In this document: piece by piece, positions 6,127 to 13,696 of the stretch | Numbering within the stretch: position 1 is the stretch's first letter | Layout of the letters: each line of letters begins with the position of its first letter | DNA from: JAUWMI01 sp964454265 | Lineage (GTDB): Bacteria > Sumerlaeota > Sumerlaeia > MWCT01 > JAUWMI01 | Reading direction: 5' to 3' | Length of the DNA stretch: 15,393 nt | Assembly (NCBI GenBank): GCA_964454265.1 | Contig: CAYVXD010000101.1 | Location: 1-15,393 of the forward strand | Position numbers and translations under genes: made by a program | Notes under the pieces: generated by a model | Databases searched by the model: none | The model's input: the letters and a program-made list of their open reading frames with translations, nothing else | What the model was told of the DNA's origin: nothing

Positions 6127-7388
6127 CCAAGTACCCCTGAGGCATAAAGAACGCCCAAATTTACCTGACCTTTCCAATCCCTTAATTTTGGATGATCCTT
6201 CCCGCTTACAATGTCGGTGGCTCCGCTAGGCATCTGTGCAAAGCAGAGTAGCTGCTCAGGTCTAGCCAACCCAAGAATAAGTGCCGAATGCGTGGCCAAT
6301 AACACCTGTCCTTCGTAAACCGAACAGAGTGACTGAAAAACGGCCTCCATTGCCCTTGGATGAATGCCATTCTCCGGCTCTTCAATCAGGTAGATTCTAT
6401 CCGCTTGAGGGAGATAGGCCAAAAGCGTCAGCGCCAGAAGACGTAGCGTGCCGTCTGAAATTAGCCAAGAAGGGGCCTTCACGCCAGAATCGTATGTAGC
6501 AAGCAAATACAGATGGCGGTCTTCTGGCCGTTCCATGACTTCAAAGCCTACAAGATCGCTCAGCACGGTTTGTACGTGACCAAGCCAATTATCGTACTTG
6601 GATGGGAACTTATTCCGCAACTCTCGAAGCACCAAAGGCAGATTAGAACCATCAGGCTGAAAAACGCGCGGAGCGGTCGGAGAACAGGGTTCACGCATGG
6701 CACGGCTGTTTAGCGCAAGAACCTGTACTCCCTCCTCGAGTACTTTTCGGGCCCAAGTAGAAATTGGAAAACGTTCCTCTTCTGCGGGAACAAGGGCGAG
6801 AGCTGCTTTCTGTGGCCCGGGGCTCATAGGAAAATTCCACTCTGTGGTCTCTGAAAAAAAGTGAGCCTTACCCGCTTTGGTTAGGGAAATAACCTTTTTC
6901 CGGCCGGATGGTGTGCGTGCATGCTTTTCAAGGACAATCGTATTCGGTGGGAGATGTTCCCCAGGGAAAAGGGAAGGCTGAATCAGCTTACTAGCCTGGT
7001 CACTATCGCGCATCAAAAAGAAGTTTTCTCCTACCGGACGAATGCCACCTTCCTGCTGGTCAACACTGATGCTAACTTCGTAGCGGCAATGCGTGTACCC
7101 ATCCCCGCCCTTCTGTACCTTTGTTTTGAGTTCTTTAGGCAGCCTCAACTCAACTGCGAGCTGGAATTCGTTTGCCTCTTGTTTCCATATGAGTTCGTTC
7201 AAGGACTTTGCGCGATTTAATACAGCCCGCTCAGGTCCATCCCGGAGCAGCTCACCCAAAAATGCCACTACGTCTAAGAACGTGCTTTTGCCGCTGGCAT
7301 TCGGGCCTACCAAAACGTGGAAGGGCAAGAGGCGCCGGGATACATAATTCAGGCATTTATAATTGAGAGCCTCAATCCGGGAAATCAT
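6123..7388 (-). CDS. AAA15/OLD-like family ATPase (MAD3-like)
   Basis: This is a 421-residue SMC/ABC-type ATPase without a membrane part. The Walker A is GPNASGKS (28-35) right after the first strands (RIEALNYKCLNYV). Near the end are LISDGTLRLLAL as a signature-like motif, Walker B with catalytic glutamate IYLIEEPENGIHP (332-344) and an H-loop LLATHSALI (His367). No coiled-coil hook and no fused C-terminal TOPRIM are seen; the partner function is instead encoded by the next gene, joined by a 4-base GTGA overlap. ATPases of this AAA_15/AAA_21 type power OLD, Gabija, PARIS and MADS defence systems and several toxin-antitoxin-like pairs. The start has AGGAGTGGAGG upstream. All motifs needed for ATP hydrolysis are present. 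A defence role is inferred from architecture, not shown. Confidence 0.85.
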   Translation of the reverse strand: MISRIEALNYKCLNYVSRRLLPFHVLVGPNASGKSTFLDVVAFLGELLRDGPERAVLNRAKSLNELIWKQEANEFQLAVELRLPKELKTKVQKGGDGYTHCRYEVSISVDQQEGGIRPVGENFFLMRDSDQASKLIQPSLFPGEHLPPNTIVLEKHARTPSGRKKVISLTKAGKAHFFSETTEWNFPMSPGPQKAALALVPAEEERFPISTWARKVLEEGVQVLALNSRAMREPCSPTAPRVFQPDGSNLPLVLRELRNKFPSKYDNWLGHVQTVLSDLVGFEVMERPEDRHLYLLATYDSGVKAPSWLISDGTLRLLALTLLAYLPQADRIYLIEEPENGIHPRAMEAVFQSLCSVYEGQVLLATHSALILGLARPEQLLCFAQMPSGATDIVSGKDHPKLRDWKGQVNLGVLYASGVLG

Positions 7389-7510
7389 GATTCAGCCTCC
7401 ACTCCTATGATCTTCGCATTATTATTCCCAAACATGCCCATAGGAATTGAAATTCAAGAATGCTATGCTCTCGAAAACGAAGTTTGCCTTTACTGCTGTA
7501 GTCGCCAGCA

Positions 7511-7548
7511 TTGACTTGTGAAGCGTTTTTGATATATAATTGTATATC
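7511..7548 (+). promoter_or_regulatory. Near-consensus sigma70-type promoter with a palindrome over its -10 box
   Basis: TTGACT (7511-7516), an 18-base spacer and a perfect TATAAT (7535-7540) make a strong plus-strand promoter. The -10 lies inside GATATATAATTGTATATC (7531-7548), an 18-base dyad with one mismatched pair, as expected for an operator that would block RNA polymerase. The next plus-strand gene is over 5.8 kb away, so the promoter has no annotated target. It sits in the 289-base gap between the ATPase gene and the end of the exporter operon. The rest of that gap shows no gene I can support, only a 15-codon frame beginning near 7588 without a ribosome site. Confidence 0.5.
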
Positions 7549-7677
7549 CAAGCAATTTGGGGGAATACCTCCTAATATTCACATTCATGCTGCGTTTCTG
7601 TCAAATTGAAAAATCTATACTGTCGCTTTACTAAGGGCATTTCCCACTCACGATAATGCATGAAAAAGATTAAGCCT

Positions 7678-8808
7678 CTACGCCAGTGTTTTTTTGAAGC
7701 GGCGGGTGGCGAGGAGGAGCATGATGAGGCCCATCACCGCCAGTGCCGTCATTTGGGGCCACAGGACGCTCGGCCCCACGCCTTTGAGGAAGATGCCGCG
7801 CACAATGACCAGGAAGTAGCGAAGCGGGTTCAGATAGGTGAGCCACTGAATGACTTCCGGCATATTGGCAATGGGGAACATGAATCCCGAGAGCAGTACT
7901 GCCGGGAAGAAGAAGAAAAACGTGGTCATCATTGCCTGTTGCTGGGTCTGGCTGATTGTGGAAATCAGGAGTCCCACGCCGAGCGCCGTCATCAGATACA
8001 AAGCAGTTGCAAAGAAAAGCAATAATAGATTGCCGCGAACGGGCACCTGGAACCAGAAGACAGCGACCAGCGTGATCAGAATCACATCGGCGAACGCGAT
8101 GAGCGCGAAGGGTACGGTCTTGCCGAGTATGAACTCGCTGGAAGTGATAGGGGTGACCATGATTTGCTCCATGGTGCCGATCTCTTTCTCGCGCACAACA
8201 GCCATACTGCTAAGCAGCAAGGTAATCAGCATCACAAGCAGTGCAATCACGCCGGGGACGTAGAAATTCCGACTCTCCAGATTTTCGTTAAACCAGGCGC
8301 GTGTCTCAAGCTCCACCTGCCCGGTTTTTTGAACCACGCCTTTCAGCCGCGAAAGCCGCATGGCCAAAACTTTTTCCGAGAACCTTCCGGCAATTCTGGC
8401 GCTGTAGTTCAGTACGATCCCTGCCGTGTTGGAGTCGGTACCGTCCAGGATCACCTGCAGTTGAGCGGTGCGACCAGCACGCAGCTCTTCTCCGAAGCCC
8501 TTATTCATACGAAGGATTGTCTGTGCCTTTCCGCTGTCAAGCAGGTAGCGCGCACGGCGCTCGCTATTCACATACTCAATGATATCAAAATAGCCGGAAT
8601 CAGCAAACCGACTTACCAGTTCACGGCTGGTGAAACTGTTGTCAAGATCGTATACCGCTGTGCGAATGTGCCTGACATCAGTGGTTACGGCATAGCCAAA
8701 CACGAGCACCTGAATGATTGGCATGAGGAAAATCATGCTCTTCATCCTGGGATCTCGGAAGAGTTGGATGAACTCCTTAATAAGCATGTGCCTGATCCGC
8801 TCGATCAT
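7678..8808 (-). CDS. ABC-2 type permease, YbhR-like
   Basis: The 376-residue inner-membrane subunit has one N-terminal helix (about 22-41, MKSMIFLMPIIQVLVFGYAV), a large extracytoplasmic domain to about residue 175 and five C-terminal helices. Family marks are ILDGTDSNTAGIVLNYSARI, WFNENLESRNFYVPGVIALLVMLIT, VVREKEIGTMEQIMVTPI, STISQTQQQAMMTTFFFFFPAVLLSGFMFPI and YLNPLRYFLVIVRGIFLKG. The last is the signature of ABC2_membrane_3 permeases. It resembles E. coli YbhR and pairs with the YbhS-like permease encoded just upstream (2-base gap). Together they should form the membrane pore of a tripartite exporter. E. coli YbhFSR has been linked to drug and cation export, but the substrate here cannot be read from the sequence. 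It is the last gene of the operon. Confidence 0.9.
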   Translation of the reverse strand: MIERIRHMLIKEFIQLFRDPRMKSMIFLMPIIQVLVFGYAVTTDVRHIRTAVYDLDNSFTSRELVSRFADSGYFDIIEYVNSERRARYLLDSGKAQTILRMNKGFGEELRAGRTAQLQVILDGTDSNTAGIVLNYSARIAGRFSEKVLAMRLSRLKGVVQKTGQVELETRAWFNENLESRNFYVPGVIALLVMLITLLLSSMAVVREKEIGTMEQIMVTPITSSEFILGKTVPFALIAFADVILITLVAVFWFQVPVRGNLLLLFFATALYLMTALGVGLLISTISQTQQQAMMTTFFFFFPAVLLSGFMFPIANMPEVIQWLTYLNPLRYFLVIVRGIFLKGVGPSVLWPQMTALAVMGLIMLLLATRRFKKTLA

Positions 8809-8810
8809 GG

Positions 8811-9944
8811 CTACACCAGCTTCTTCTTGAATTTTATGTTGGCCAGAAAAAGAACGAAGATGCCAAAGACGGTCAACAGGACAGCTTCGCCAGCCAGGAT
8901 TTCCAACCCTACACCTCTCATGTAAATACCCTTGAGCAGGGCCACGAAATACCTGGCCGGGATCAGGTACGTAATCAGTTGAATCGGTGTCGGCATATTG
9001 CCGATTGCATACATAAAGCCCGAAAGAAGAAACGAGGGCAAAAACGTGAGAACCATTGCCATCTGATTTGCCAGGAGCTGGCTTCTCGCCACTATGCTAA
9101 TCATCATTCCCAGCGATAGAGCACCTGCCAGGAAGATCGCTGCCATGCCAAAGAGCAGCGCCACGCTGCCACGCAAAGGTACCTGAAACAGAAATTCCCC
9201 CATCAGCACGGCGAGCAGCACATCGAACATTCCGATAGTGAAGTAAGGGAGCAGCTTGCCCAGAATCAGCTCCGGCCCTTTCACCGGTGTGGAGATCAGC
9301 TGTTCCATTGTGCCGCGTTCCCATTCGCGAGCAACGGTAAGGGAGGTCAGAAGTGCAGCGATCACCATCATAATCACTGCGATTAGACCAGGGATTATGT
9401 AGTTTTTTGATTCCATATCGATGTTGAACCAGACGCGGGGACGAACGTCGAGCGGCATAGTGAGCGTACGACTGCCGCTGCGTTGCATCTGCTGGAGAGC
9501 AACGCCCTGAGAATAAGCCAAAGTTACCGCTTCAGCGTAGCCTGTTGCGAGCGTTGCGGTGTTCGAGTCGCTCCCATCAAGGATCACCTGAACCGGAGCG
9601 GGGCGCCCCGAGTTGATGCGCCCGGCGAAGCCAGTTGGAATCACAAGTCCCACAAGGGCTCGGCCAGAATCAATAGCACGCTCTAGTTCATGGTAGTTGC
9701 GTACGTAACCGCGAACTGAGAAATAGTGAGAGCCGCTGAACCGGCTGATGAACTCCCGGCTCGGGTGCGAAAGATCCTGATCCCATATCACCATTGGCAC
9801 GTTATCCACATCAAGGGTCAGCGCATAGCCAAAAAGAATCAGAAGGAGCATCGGAATGGCAATAGCCATGCCAAGGCTTCTTGGATCGCGGAAGATATGG
9901 ATGAATTCCTTGCGGGCGACGGCCCGAACACGAGCGAGTTTCAT
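8811..9944 (-). CDS. ABC-2 type permease, YbhS-like
   Basis: This 377-residue permease has the same topology as its downstream neighbour: helix 1 at about 24-43 (LGMAIAIPMLLLILFGYALT), a periplasmic domain, then five helices. Motifs include FIHIFRDPRSLG, ILDGSDSNTATLATGYAEAV, PRVWFNIDMESKNYIIPGLI, LTVAREWERGTMEQLISTPV and YLIPARYFVALLKGIYMRGVG. The AREWERGTME stretch is the cytoplasmic coupling region that contacts the ATPase. Sequence character is closer to YbhS than to YbhR, so the two permeases are a heterodimer from an old duplication. The start overlaps the stop of the second ATPase gene by 4 bases (ATGA), implying coupled translation. Confidence 0.9.
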   Translation of the reverse strand: MKLARVRAVARKEFIHIFRDPRSLGMAIAIPMLLLILFGYALTLDVDNVPMVIWDQDLSHPSREFISRFSGSHYFSVRGYVRNYHELERAIDSGRALVGLVIPTGFAGRINSGRPAPVQVILDGSDSNTATLATGYAEAVTLAYSQGVALQQMQRSGSRTLTMPLDVRPRVWFNIDMESKNYIIPGLIAVIMMVIAALLTSLTVAREWERGTMEQLISTPVKGPELILGKLLPYFTIGMFDVLLAVLMGEFLFQVPLRGSVALLFGMAAIFLAGALSLGMMISIVARSQLLANQMAMVLTFLPSFLLSGFMYAIGNMPTPIQLITYLIPARYFVALLKGIYMRGVGLEILAGEAVLLTVFGIFVLFLANIKFKKKLV

Positions 9945-10921
9945 CGGCGCACCTCTTGCTGGGGCTTTTCGGCCCGGTCACGGGCCTCGATCAGCCACAC
10001 AAATACGTCCTCAAGCGAAGGCGCAATCTTCTCTACGTGATACGCGCGAGGTGGAAATCCGGACTTGCCGAGGAGGTCACGAATCGCTCCCACAGCCGCA
10101 TCACCGTTTTCAGCCACTACGTGCAGCCCTTTTCCGAACAGTGCAACGTCTTTTATTCCCGCGAGCTTCTCAATCTCTCCCATGGTGTCCTGAGGACGTT
10201 CGCACATCACTTCCAGAACCTCTTCCTGCGTAAGTTTGTTTTTCAATTCCCCCGGAGTTCCCATCGCGATCAATTCGCCTCGATAGATCAGGCCGATGCG
10301 ATCACAATACTCAGCTTCATCCATGTAGTGAGTTGTGACGAATACAGTGACGCCCTTTCCTGCCAGCGAGTAGATCAGATCCCAGAACTGGCGACGGCTA
10401 ATGGGATCCACGCCGGAGGTCGGCTCATCGAGGAAAATAATTGGCGGCTCGTGGAGAATCGCGCACCCGAGCGCCAGGCGCTGCTTCCACCCACCTGAAA
10501 GAATGGCTGTCCGGGAGTTTCGATGCTCCTTAAGGCCAGCCATCTCGATCACCCACTCCTTACGCTCTTGCTTCTTTTCCGGAGCAATACGATATATGCC
10601 GCTATAGAAGTCAATATTCTCCTCAACCGTAAGATCTTCGTAAAGCGAGAATCTCTGGCTCATATACCCAATGTGCGATTTGATCTTCTCCGGTTCAATA
10701 CGGATGTCGAAACCTGCGACAGTTCCGGAACCACTACTTGGTGCGAGAATGCCGCAAAGCATGCGAATGGTCGTAGACTTTCCAGCCCCATTGGGGCCTA
10801 GAAAGCCGAAAATCTCGCCTGCCTTTACCTCGAAACTGACGCGATTCACCGCAATGAAGCTGCCGAAGCGCCTCTCGAGATCTTTCACAACGACGGTTTC
10901 ATTATTTCCAGTACCATTCAT
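9941..10921 (-). CDS. ABC exporter ATPase, second (catalytically complete) subunit
   Basis: The 326-residue nucleotide-binding subunit corresponds to the C-terminal half of YbhF-type fused ATPases. Walker A is GPNGAGKS (42-49), Q-loop YMSQRFSLYEDLT (86-98), signature LSGGWKQ (141-147), Walker B IIFLDE (161-166) and an intact switch histidine His198 in VTTHYMDEAE. The C-terminal about 90 residues form the usual extension (EVLEVMCERPQDTMGEIEKL) ending in APSLEDVFVWL, typical of multidrug-export ATPases. It overlaps the preceding ATPase gene and the following permease gene by 4 bases each, so three products should be made in fixed ratio. All catalytic residues are present, unlike its partner. 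Confidence 0.9.
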   Translation of the reverse strand: MNGTGNNETVVVKDLERRFGSFIAVNRVSFEVKAGEIFGFLGPNGAGKSTTIRMLCGILAPSSGSGTVAGFDIRIEPEKIKSHIGYMSQRFSLYEDLTVEENIDFYSGIYRIAPEKKQERKEWVIEMAGLKEHRNSRTAILSGGWKQRLALGCAILHEPPIIFLDEPTSGVDPISRRQFWDLIYSLAGKGVTVFVTTHYMDEAEYCDRIGLIYRGELIAMGTPGELKNKLTQEEVLEVMCERPQDTMGEIEKLAGIKDVALFGKGLHVVAENGDAAVGAIRDLLGKSGFPPRAYHVEKIAPSLEDVFVWLIEARDRAEKPQQEVRR

Positions 10922-11847
10922 GATTTTTCGCTGTCCCTTGTAAGGACTGATACGAAAACATCCTCGAGTGATGGTTCGATCGTTCGGAGACCATAGAGTT
11001 CAAAGCCAGCTTGAGAAAGGACTGTTTCCACTTGCCTGGCAGTCGCTTGAGGTTCTCGTGTCACGACATGAATGCGGTTACCGAAAAGGCCCACCGAATC
11101 GGCTTTCACCTGTTCGCGCAACAATTCGGTAGCCCTGCGTGGGTCAGATGATCGAATTTCAATGATCGTGCCGCGCATGAGGTCTTTCACCTCCTCGGGC
11201 GTTCCGCAAGCAAGCAACTTACCTCTATGGATGAGACCCACGCGGTTGCAGCGTTCCGCCTCATCGAGGTAAGCAGTTGAGACGAAAATCGTCACCTTTT
11301 GTCGAAGTAATTGATAGAGAATGCGCCAGAAGTCGCGGCGAGAGGCCGGGTCGACGCCGTTTGTCGGCTCGTCCAGGAAGAGTACTTTTGGTGTGTGGAT
11401 CAGGGAGCATGCAAGGCCAAGCTTTTGTTTCATCCCACCTGAGAGATTGCCAGCTAAACGCCTCTTGAAGGGCACGAGGTTGCTGAAGGCCAGCAGTCGG
11501 TCTATCTTCTCTTGCCGGCCTTTTCGAGGCACGCCGTAGATGTCACCATAGAAGTGAATGTTCTCAAGCACTGTCAGATCTGGATACAAGCCGAAGCGCT
11601 GGCTCATGTACCCGATCTTCTCTTTTAGCGCTTCTCCCTCTTTCACAATATGATGGCCAGCCACCCATGCATCACCTGATGTAGGCTCCATGATTGCGGT
11701 CAAAAGGCGCATGGTCGTTGTCTTGCCTGCGCCGTCTGGCCCCACGAGGCCGAATAGCTCACCTTCGGTCACTGTTAATGTAAAACTGTCAACAGCGGTC
11801 AGGCCATTGAAAGATTTTGTCAGGCCATCAGTTCGAATTGCATCCAT
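10918..11847 (-). CDS. ABC exporter ATPase, first subunit with altered switch loop
   Basis: The 309-residue nucleotide-binding subunit corresponds to the N-terminal half of YbhF. Walker A is GPDGAGKT (36-43, Asp in place of the common Asn), Q-loop YMSQRFGLYPDLT (80-92), signature LSGGMKQ (135-141) and Walker B VLFLDE (155-160). The switch-loop histidine is replaced by alanine (Ala192 in FVSTAYLDEAE). This is a known habit of the first nucleotide-binding domain in this exporter family, as I recall it, and implies one weak ATP site in the heterodimer. The C-terminal extension ends EPSLEDVFVSVL. It starts 8 bases after the adaptor stop and overlaps the next ATPase gene by 4 bases. Confidence 0.88.
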   Translation of the reverse strand: MDAIRTDGLTKSFNGLTAVDSFTLTVTEGELFGLVGPDGAGKTTTMRLLTAIMEPTSGDAWVAGHHIVKEGEALKEKIGYMSQRFGLYPDLTVLENIHFYGDIYGVPRKGRQEKIDRLLAFSNLVPFKRRLAGNLSGGMKQKLGLACSLIHTPKVLFLDEPTNGVDPASRRDFWRILYQLLRQKVTIFVSTAYLDEAERCNRVGLIHRGKLLACGTPEEVKDLMRGTIIEIRSSDPRRATELLREQVKADSVGLFGNRIHVVTREPQATARQVETVLSQAGFELYGLRTIEPSLEDVFVSVLTRDSEKS

Positions 11848-11855
11848 GCTTCGCG

Positions 11856-13013
11856 CTACCTTGCAGGGTTTAGCAGTATCTGCGCGTCCGCAGGCATTCC
11901 AGGCTTCAGCTCCATGTTTGGATTGCGAATTTCTATCTTTACCCGATAAACCAACTTTACGCGTTCTTTGTCCGTCTGAACATTCTTAGGTGTAAACTCG
12001 GCCTCAGAGGCGATGAAAGAGATATGCCCTTCATAATGCTTACCTGGGTAAGTATCCGTTGTTATATGCACGCTCTGACCGAGCTTCACCCTGCCCAGGT
12101 CGGTCTCGTTAATGTACGCGCGTAGCCATACATTTTCCAGATCGCCAACTGTGACTACCGGCGTTCCAGGAGCGACGTATTCTCCCGGCTCGACGTTTTT
12201 CGATAGCACAACGCCGGAGAGTGGGGAGAGCAGCGTTGCATAGCCCAGCCGTGTCTCTGTCAGTGCGAGCGACTCTTTTGCTTGCTGGAGGCGGGCGCGC
12301 GCCTGATCAATGGTTTCCGTGCGAGGGCCCTTTTTAACCAGGGCATATCGGTGTTTTGCCTCATTCAAGGCCTCCCGTGCTTGTTCAATCTGTTCCTTTC
12401 GCGGTCCCTCTTTTATCAGTTCCAGCTGTTCCTCGGCTTCTCTTGAGCGCGCCTGTGCTACTGCGTAAGCAGTCTTCGCTGCATCATATTCTTGTGCGGA
12501 TGCGACGTTTTCTTCACGAAGTTTGCTCTGCCTTTCATACTCGACCTGCAGGTTCTCTGCCTCGGCCTCTGCTCGTTGTACTGTTGCTTCCGCAGCAGCC
12601 ACTTCCTGAGGCCTTGAGCCAGCGAGTAACTCGTCAAGCCGGGCTTGCGCCTTTCGTACGCTTGCTTCCGCCTGAGCAATTTCTTCTGGTCGGGAGCCCG
12701 CTTCAAGCTCAGCCAACGCCGACTTGGCAGCCTCAACCTCTGCTTTGCGAAGGGCAACTTCCTGAGCAAGCTCAGTTCCGTCGAGCAAAGCAACCAGCTG
12801 ACCGGCCTTGACAGTTTCACCCTCTGAAACCGGGCGCTCTTCAACTAGTCCGGCGATCTTGAAGCTTAATTCCGCATCAGTGACCTCGATGTTGCCAGAA
12901 ACGCGAATGACATGTTCTTCCCCCTGTGACTTGCTGTGAACGTAGATATAGATCAACGCTCCAGCTACCACCATAACCAAAGGTATAAGGATCAGTTTCC
13001 TCTTATTTTTCAT
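11856..13013 (-). CDS. HlyD/YbhG-type periplasmic adaptor of the ABC exporter
   Basis: The 385-residue membrane-fusion protein has one N-terminal helix (7-24), then half a biotinyl-lipoyl domain (IRVSGNIEVTDAELSFKIAG, ERPVSEGETVKAGQLVALLD). A long coiled-coil hairpin runs about 81-255, the other lipoyl half is YATLLSPLSGVVLSKNVEPG, and a beta-barrel follows with NVWLRAYINETDLGRVKLGQ. The hairpin holds four versions of an L..G.R.E.I.QA motif at 103, 129, 199 and 225, spaced 26 residues apart on each arm. It should bridge the ABC-2 permeases to an outer-membrane channel; no TolC gene is in the window. The start has GGAGG 7 bases upstream (13021-13025) and a good promoter. It is the first gene of the five-gene operon. 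Confidence 0.9.
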   Translation of the reverse strand: MKNKRKLILIPLVMVVAGALIYIYVHSKSQGEEHVIRVSGNIEVTDAELSFKIAGLVEERPVSEGETVKAGQLVALLDGTELAQEVALRKAEVEAAKSALAELEAGSRPEEIAQAEASVRKAQARLDELLAGSRPQEVAAAEATVQRAEAEAENLQVEYERQSKLREENVASAQEYDAAKTAYAVAQARSREAEEQLELIKEGPRKEQIEQAREALNEAKHRYALVKKGPRTETIDQARARLQQAKESLALTETRLGYATLLSPLSGVVLSKNVEPGEYVAPGTPVVTVGDLENVWLRAYINETDLGRVKLGQSVHITTDTYPGKHYEGHISFIASEAEFTPKNVQTDKERVKLVYRVKIEIRNPNMELKPGMPADAQILLNPAR

Positions 13014-13051
13014 TACTGCACCTCCAATCTGAACATCATTTCACAAACTAT

Positions 13052-13080
13052 CTTATACTGCAATTATCAGAGGCGGTCAA
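13052..13080 (-). promoter_or_regulatory. Sigma70-type promoter of the exporter operon
   Basis: On the minus strand, TTGACC (13075-13080) and TATAAG (13052-13057) are separated by 17 bases. They lie 39 bases before the adaptor start codon and upstream of its GGAGG site. No obvious operator dyad overlaps it. Confidence 0.7.
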
Positions 13081-13354
13081 TTCTCATTTTTTGAACTAGC
13101 ACTTCCACTTGTTTGGCATTCTCTCACGCTAATTACGTATTCACCAGAGCTCATGATCTCTCAAGAAGCGCCGCTTGCATTGCGTCTCCAACACATGGGT
13201 GAATGGGAAGAGAACTGCATAAGGAAAGACGAAAAAGTGTTGACGACACTGTGTGGTATGCGATTACATTCATTCAACGCAGGCGGAGATTTTTAAGATC
13301 AGGCGTTGCACGATTGGCGCTGACTGCAATTAAAAGGGAAAGAGCGATACCACC
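13081..13354 (+). other. Divergent intergenic region with a weak plus-strand promoter candidate and a 47-codon frame
   Basis: This is the rest of the 341-base gap between the exporter operon and the zinc-ribbon gene. TTGACG (13240-13245) with TACATT (13265-13270) is a possible weak promoter, but its 19-base spacer is long. A 47-codon ATG frame at 13153-13296 with two cysteines has only a poor ribosome site (AGAG), overlaps that promoter candidate and may be chance. I see no hairpin terminator, tRNA or riboswitch fold here. Confidence 0.4.
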
Positions 13355-13696
13355 ATGATTGCAATAGCCTATATTCTCGCAGTCATCCTGGGCCTTTTCG
13401 GACTTGTATTTATTATTGGCTCGCAGGGAATAATTTTACGTATTATCGTCGGCATCGTTTTACTGATTGCCGCCGGAGCACTTATTTTCATGGCTCGAAT
13501 GAGACCTAAACAAATTCACCTTGTCCAGAAAATGAAAATAGACCTCAGCGGAGATGTTAGCCTGGAAAGCTTGAAATGTACTTCCTGCGGTGGGCGATTG
13601 GGTGAAAAATCCGTAACCGTTAAGGCCGGCGCGGTATTTGTAAATTGTGAATATTGCGGCGCAACCTATCAAATTGAAGAGGCTCCCAAGTGGTAA
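13355..13696 (+). CDS. Small membrane protein with C-terminal zinc ribbon
   Basis: The 113-residue product has two adjacent membrane helices (about 3-22 and 26-47), a basic turn (ARMRPKQ), a short linker and a zinc-ribbon module, CTSCGG (Cys75, Cys78) and CEYCGA (Cys98, Cys101), spaced as a normal four-cysteine knuckle pair. The positive-inside rule places the ribbon in the cytoplasm. I do not recognise a named family. The stop overlaps the start of the radical SAM gene by 7 bases, so the two are translated together and probably act together: as a membrane anchor, a scaffold or possibly a substrate of the enzyme (inference). A purine-rich AAGGGAAAGAG lies about 10 bases before the ATG. Confidence 0.75.
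   Translation: MIAIAYILAVILGLFGLVFIIGSQGIILRIIVGIVLLIAAGALIFMARMRPKQIHLVQKMKIDLSGDVSLESLKCTSCGGRLGEKSVTVKAGAVFVNCEYCGATYQIEEAPKW

Noticed and set aside
7660..8025. 121-codon plus-strand frame just after the orphan promoter
   Set aside because: It runs antisense through the YbhR-like gene and its Glu/His-rich composition is that of a complementary strand. The promoter may still make RNA, but not this protein.
8164..8925. 253-codon plus-strand frame opposite the two permease genes
   Set aside because: It lies antisense to two well-recognised permeases, crosses their junction, is rich in His/Gln/Pro typical of a shadow frame and has no domain signature.
12356..12844. Long frames on both strands over the adaptor coiled coil
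   Set aside because: They are by-products of the repetitive Ala/Glu/Gln codons in the coiled coil of the adaptor gene.
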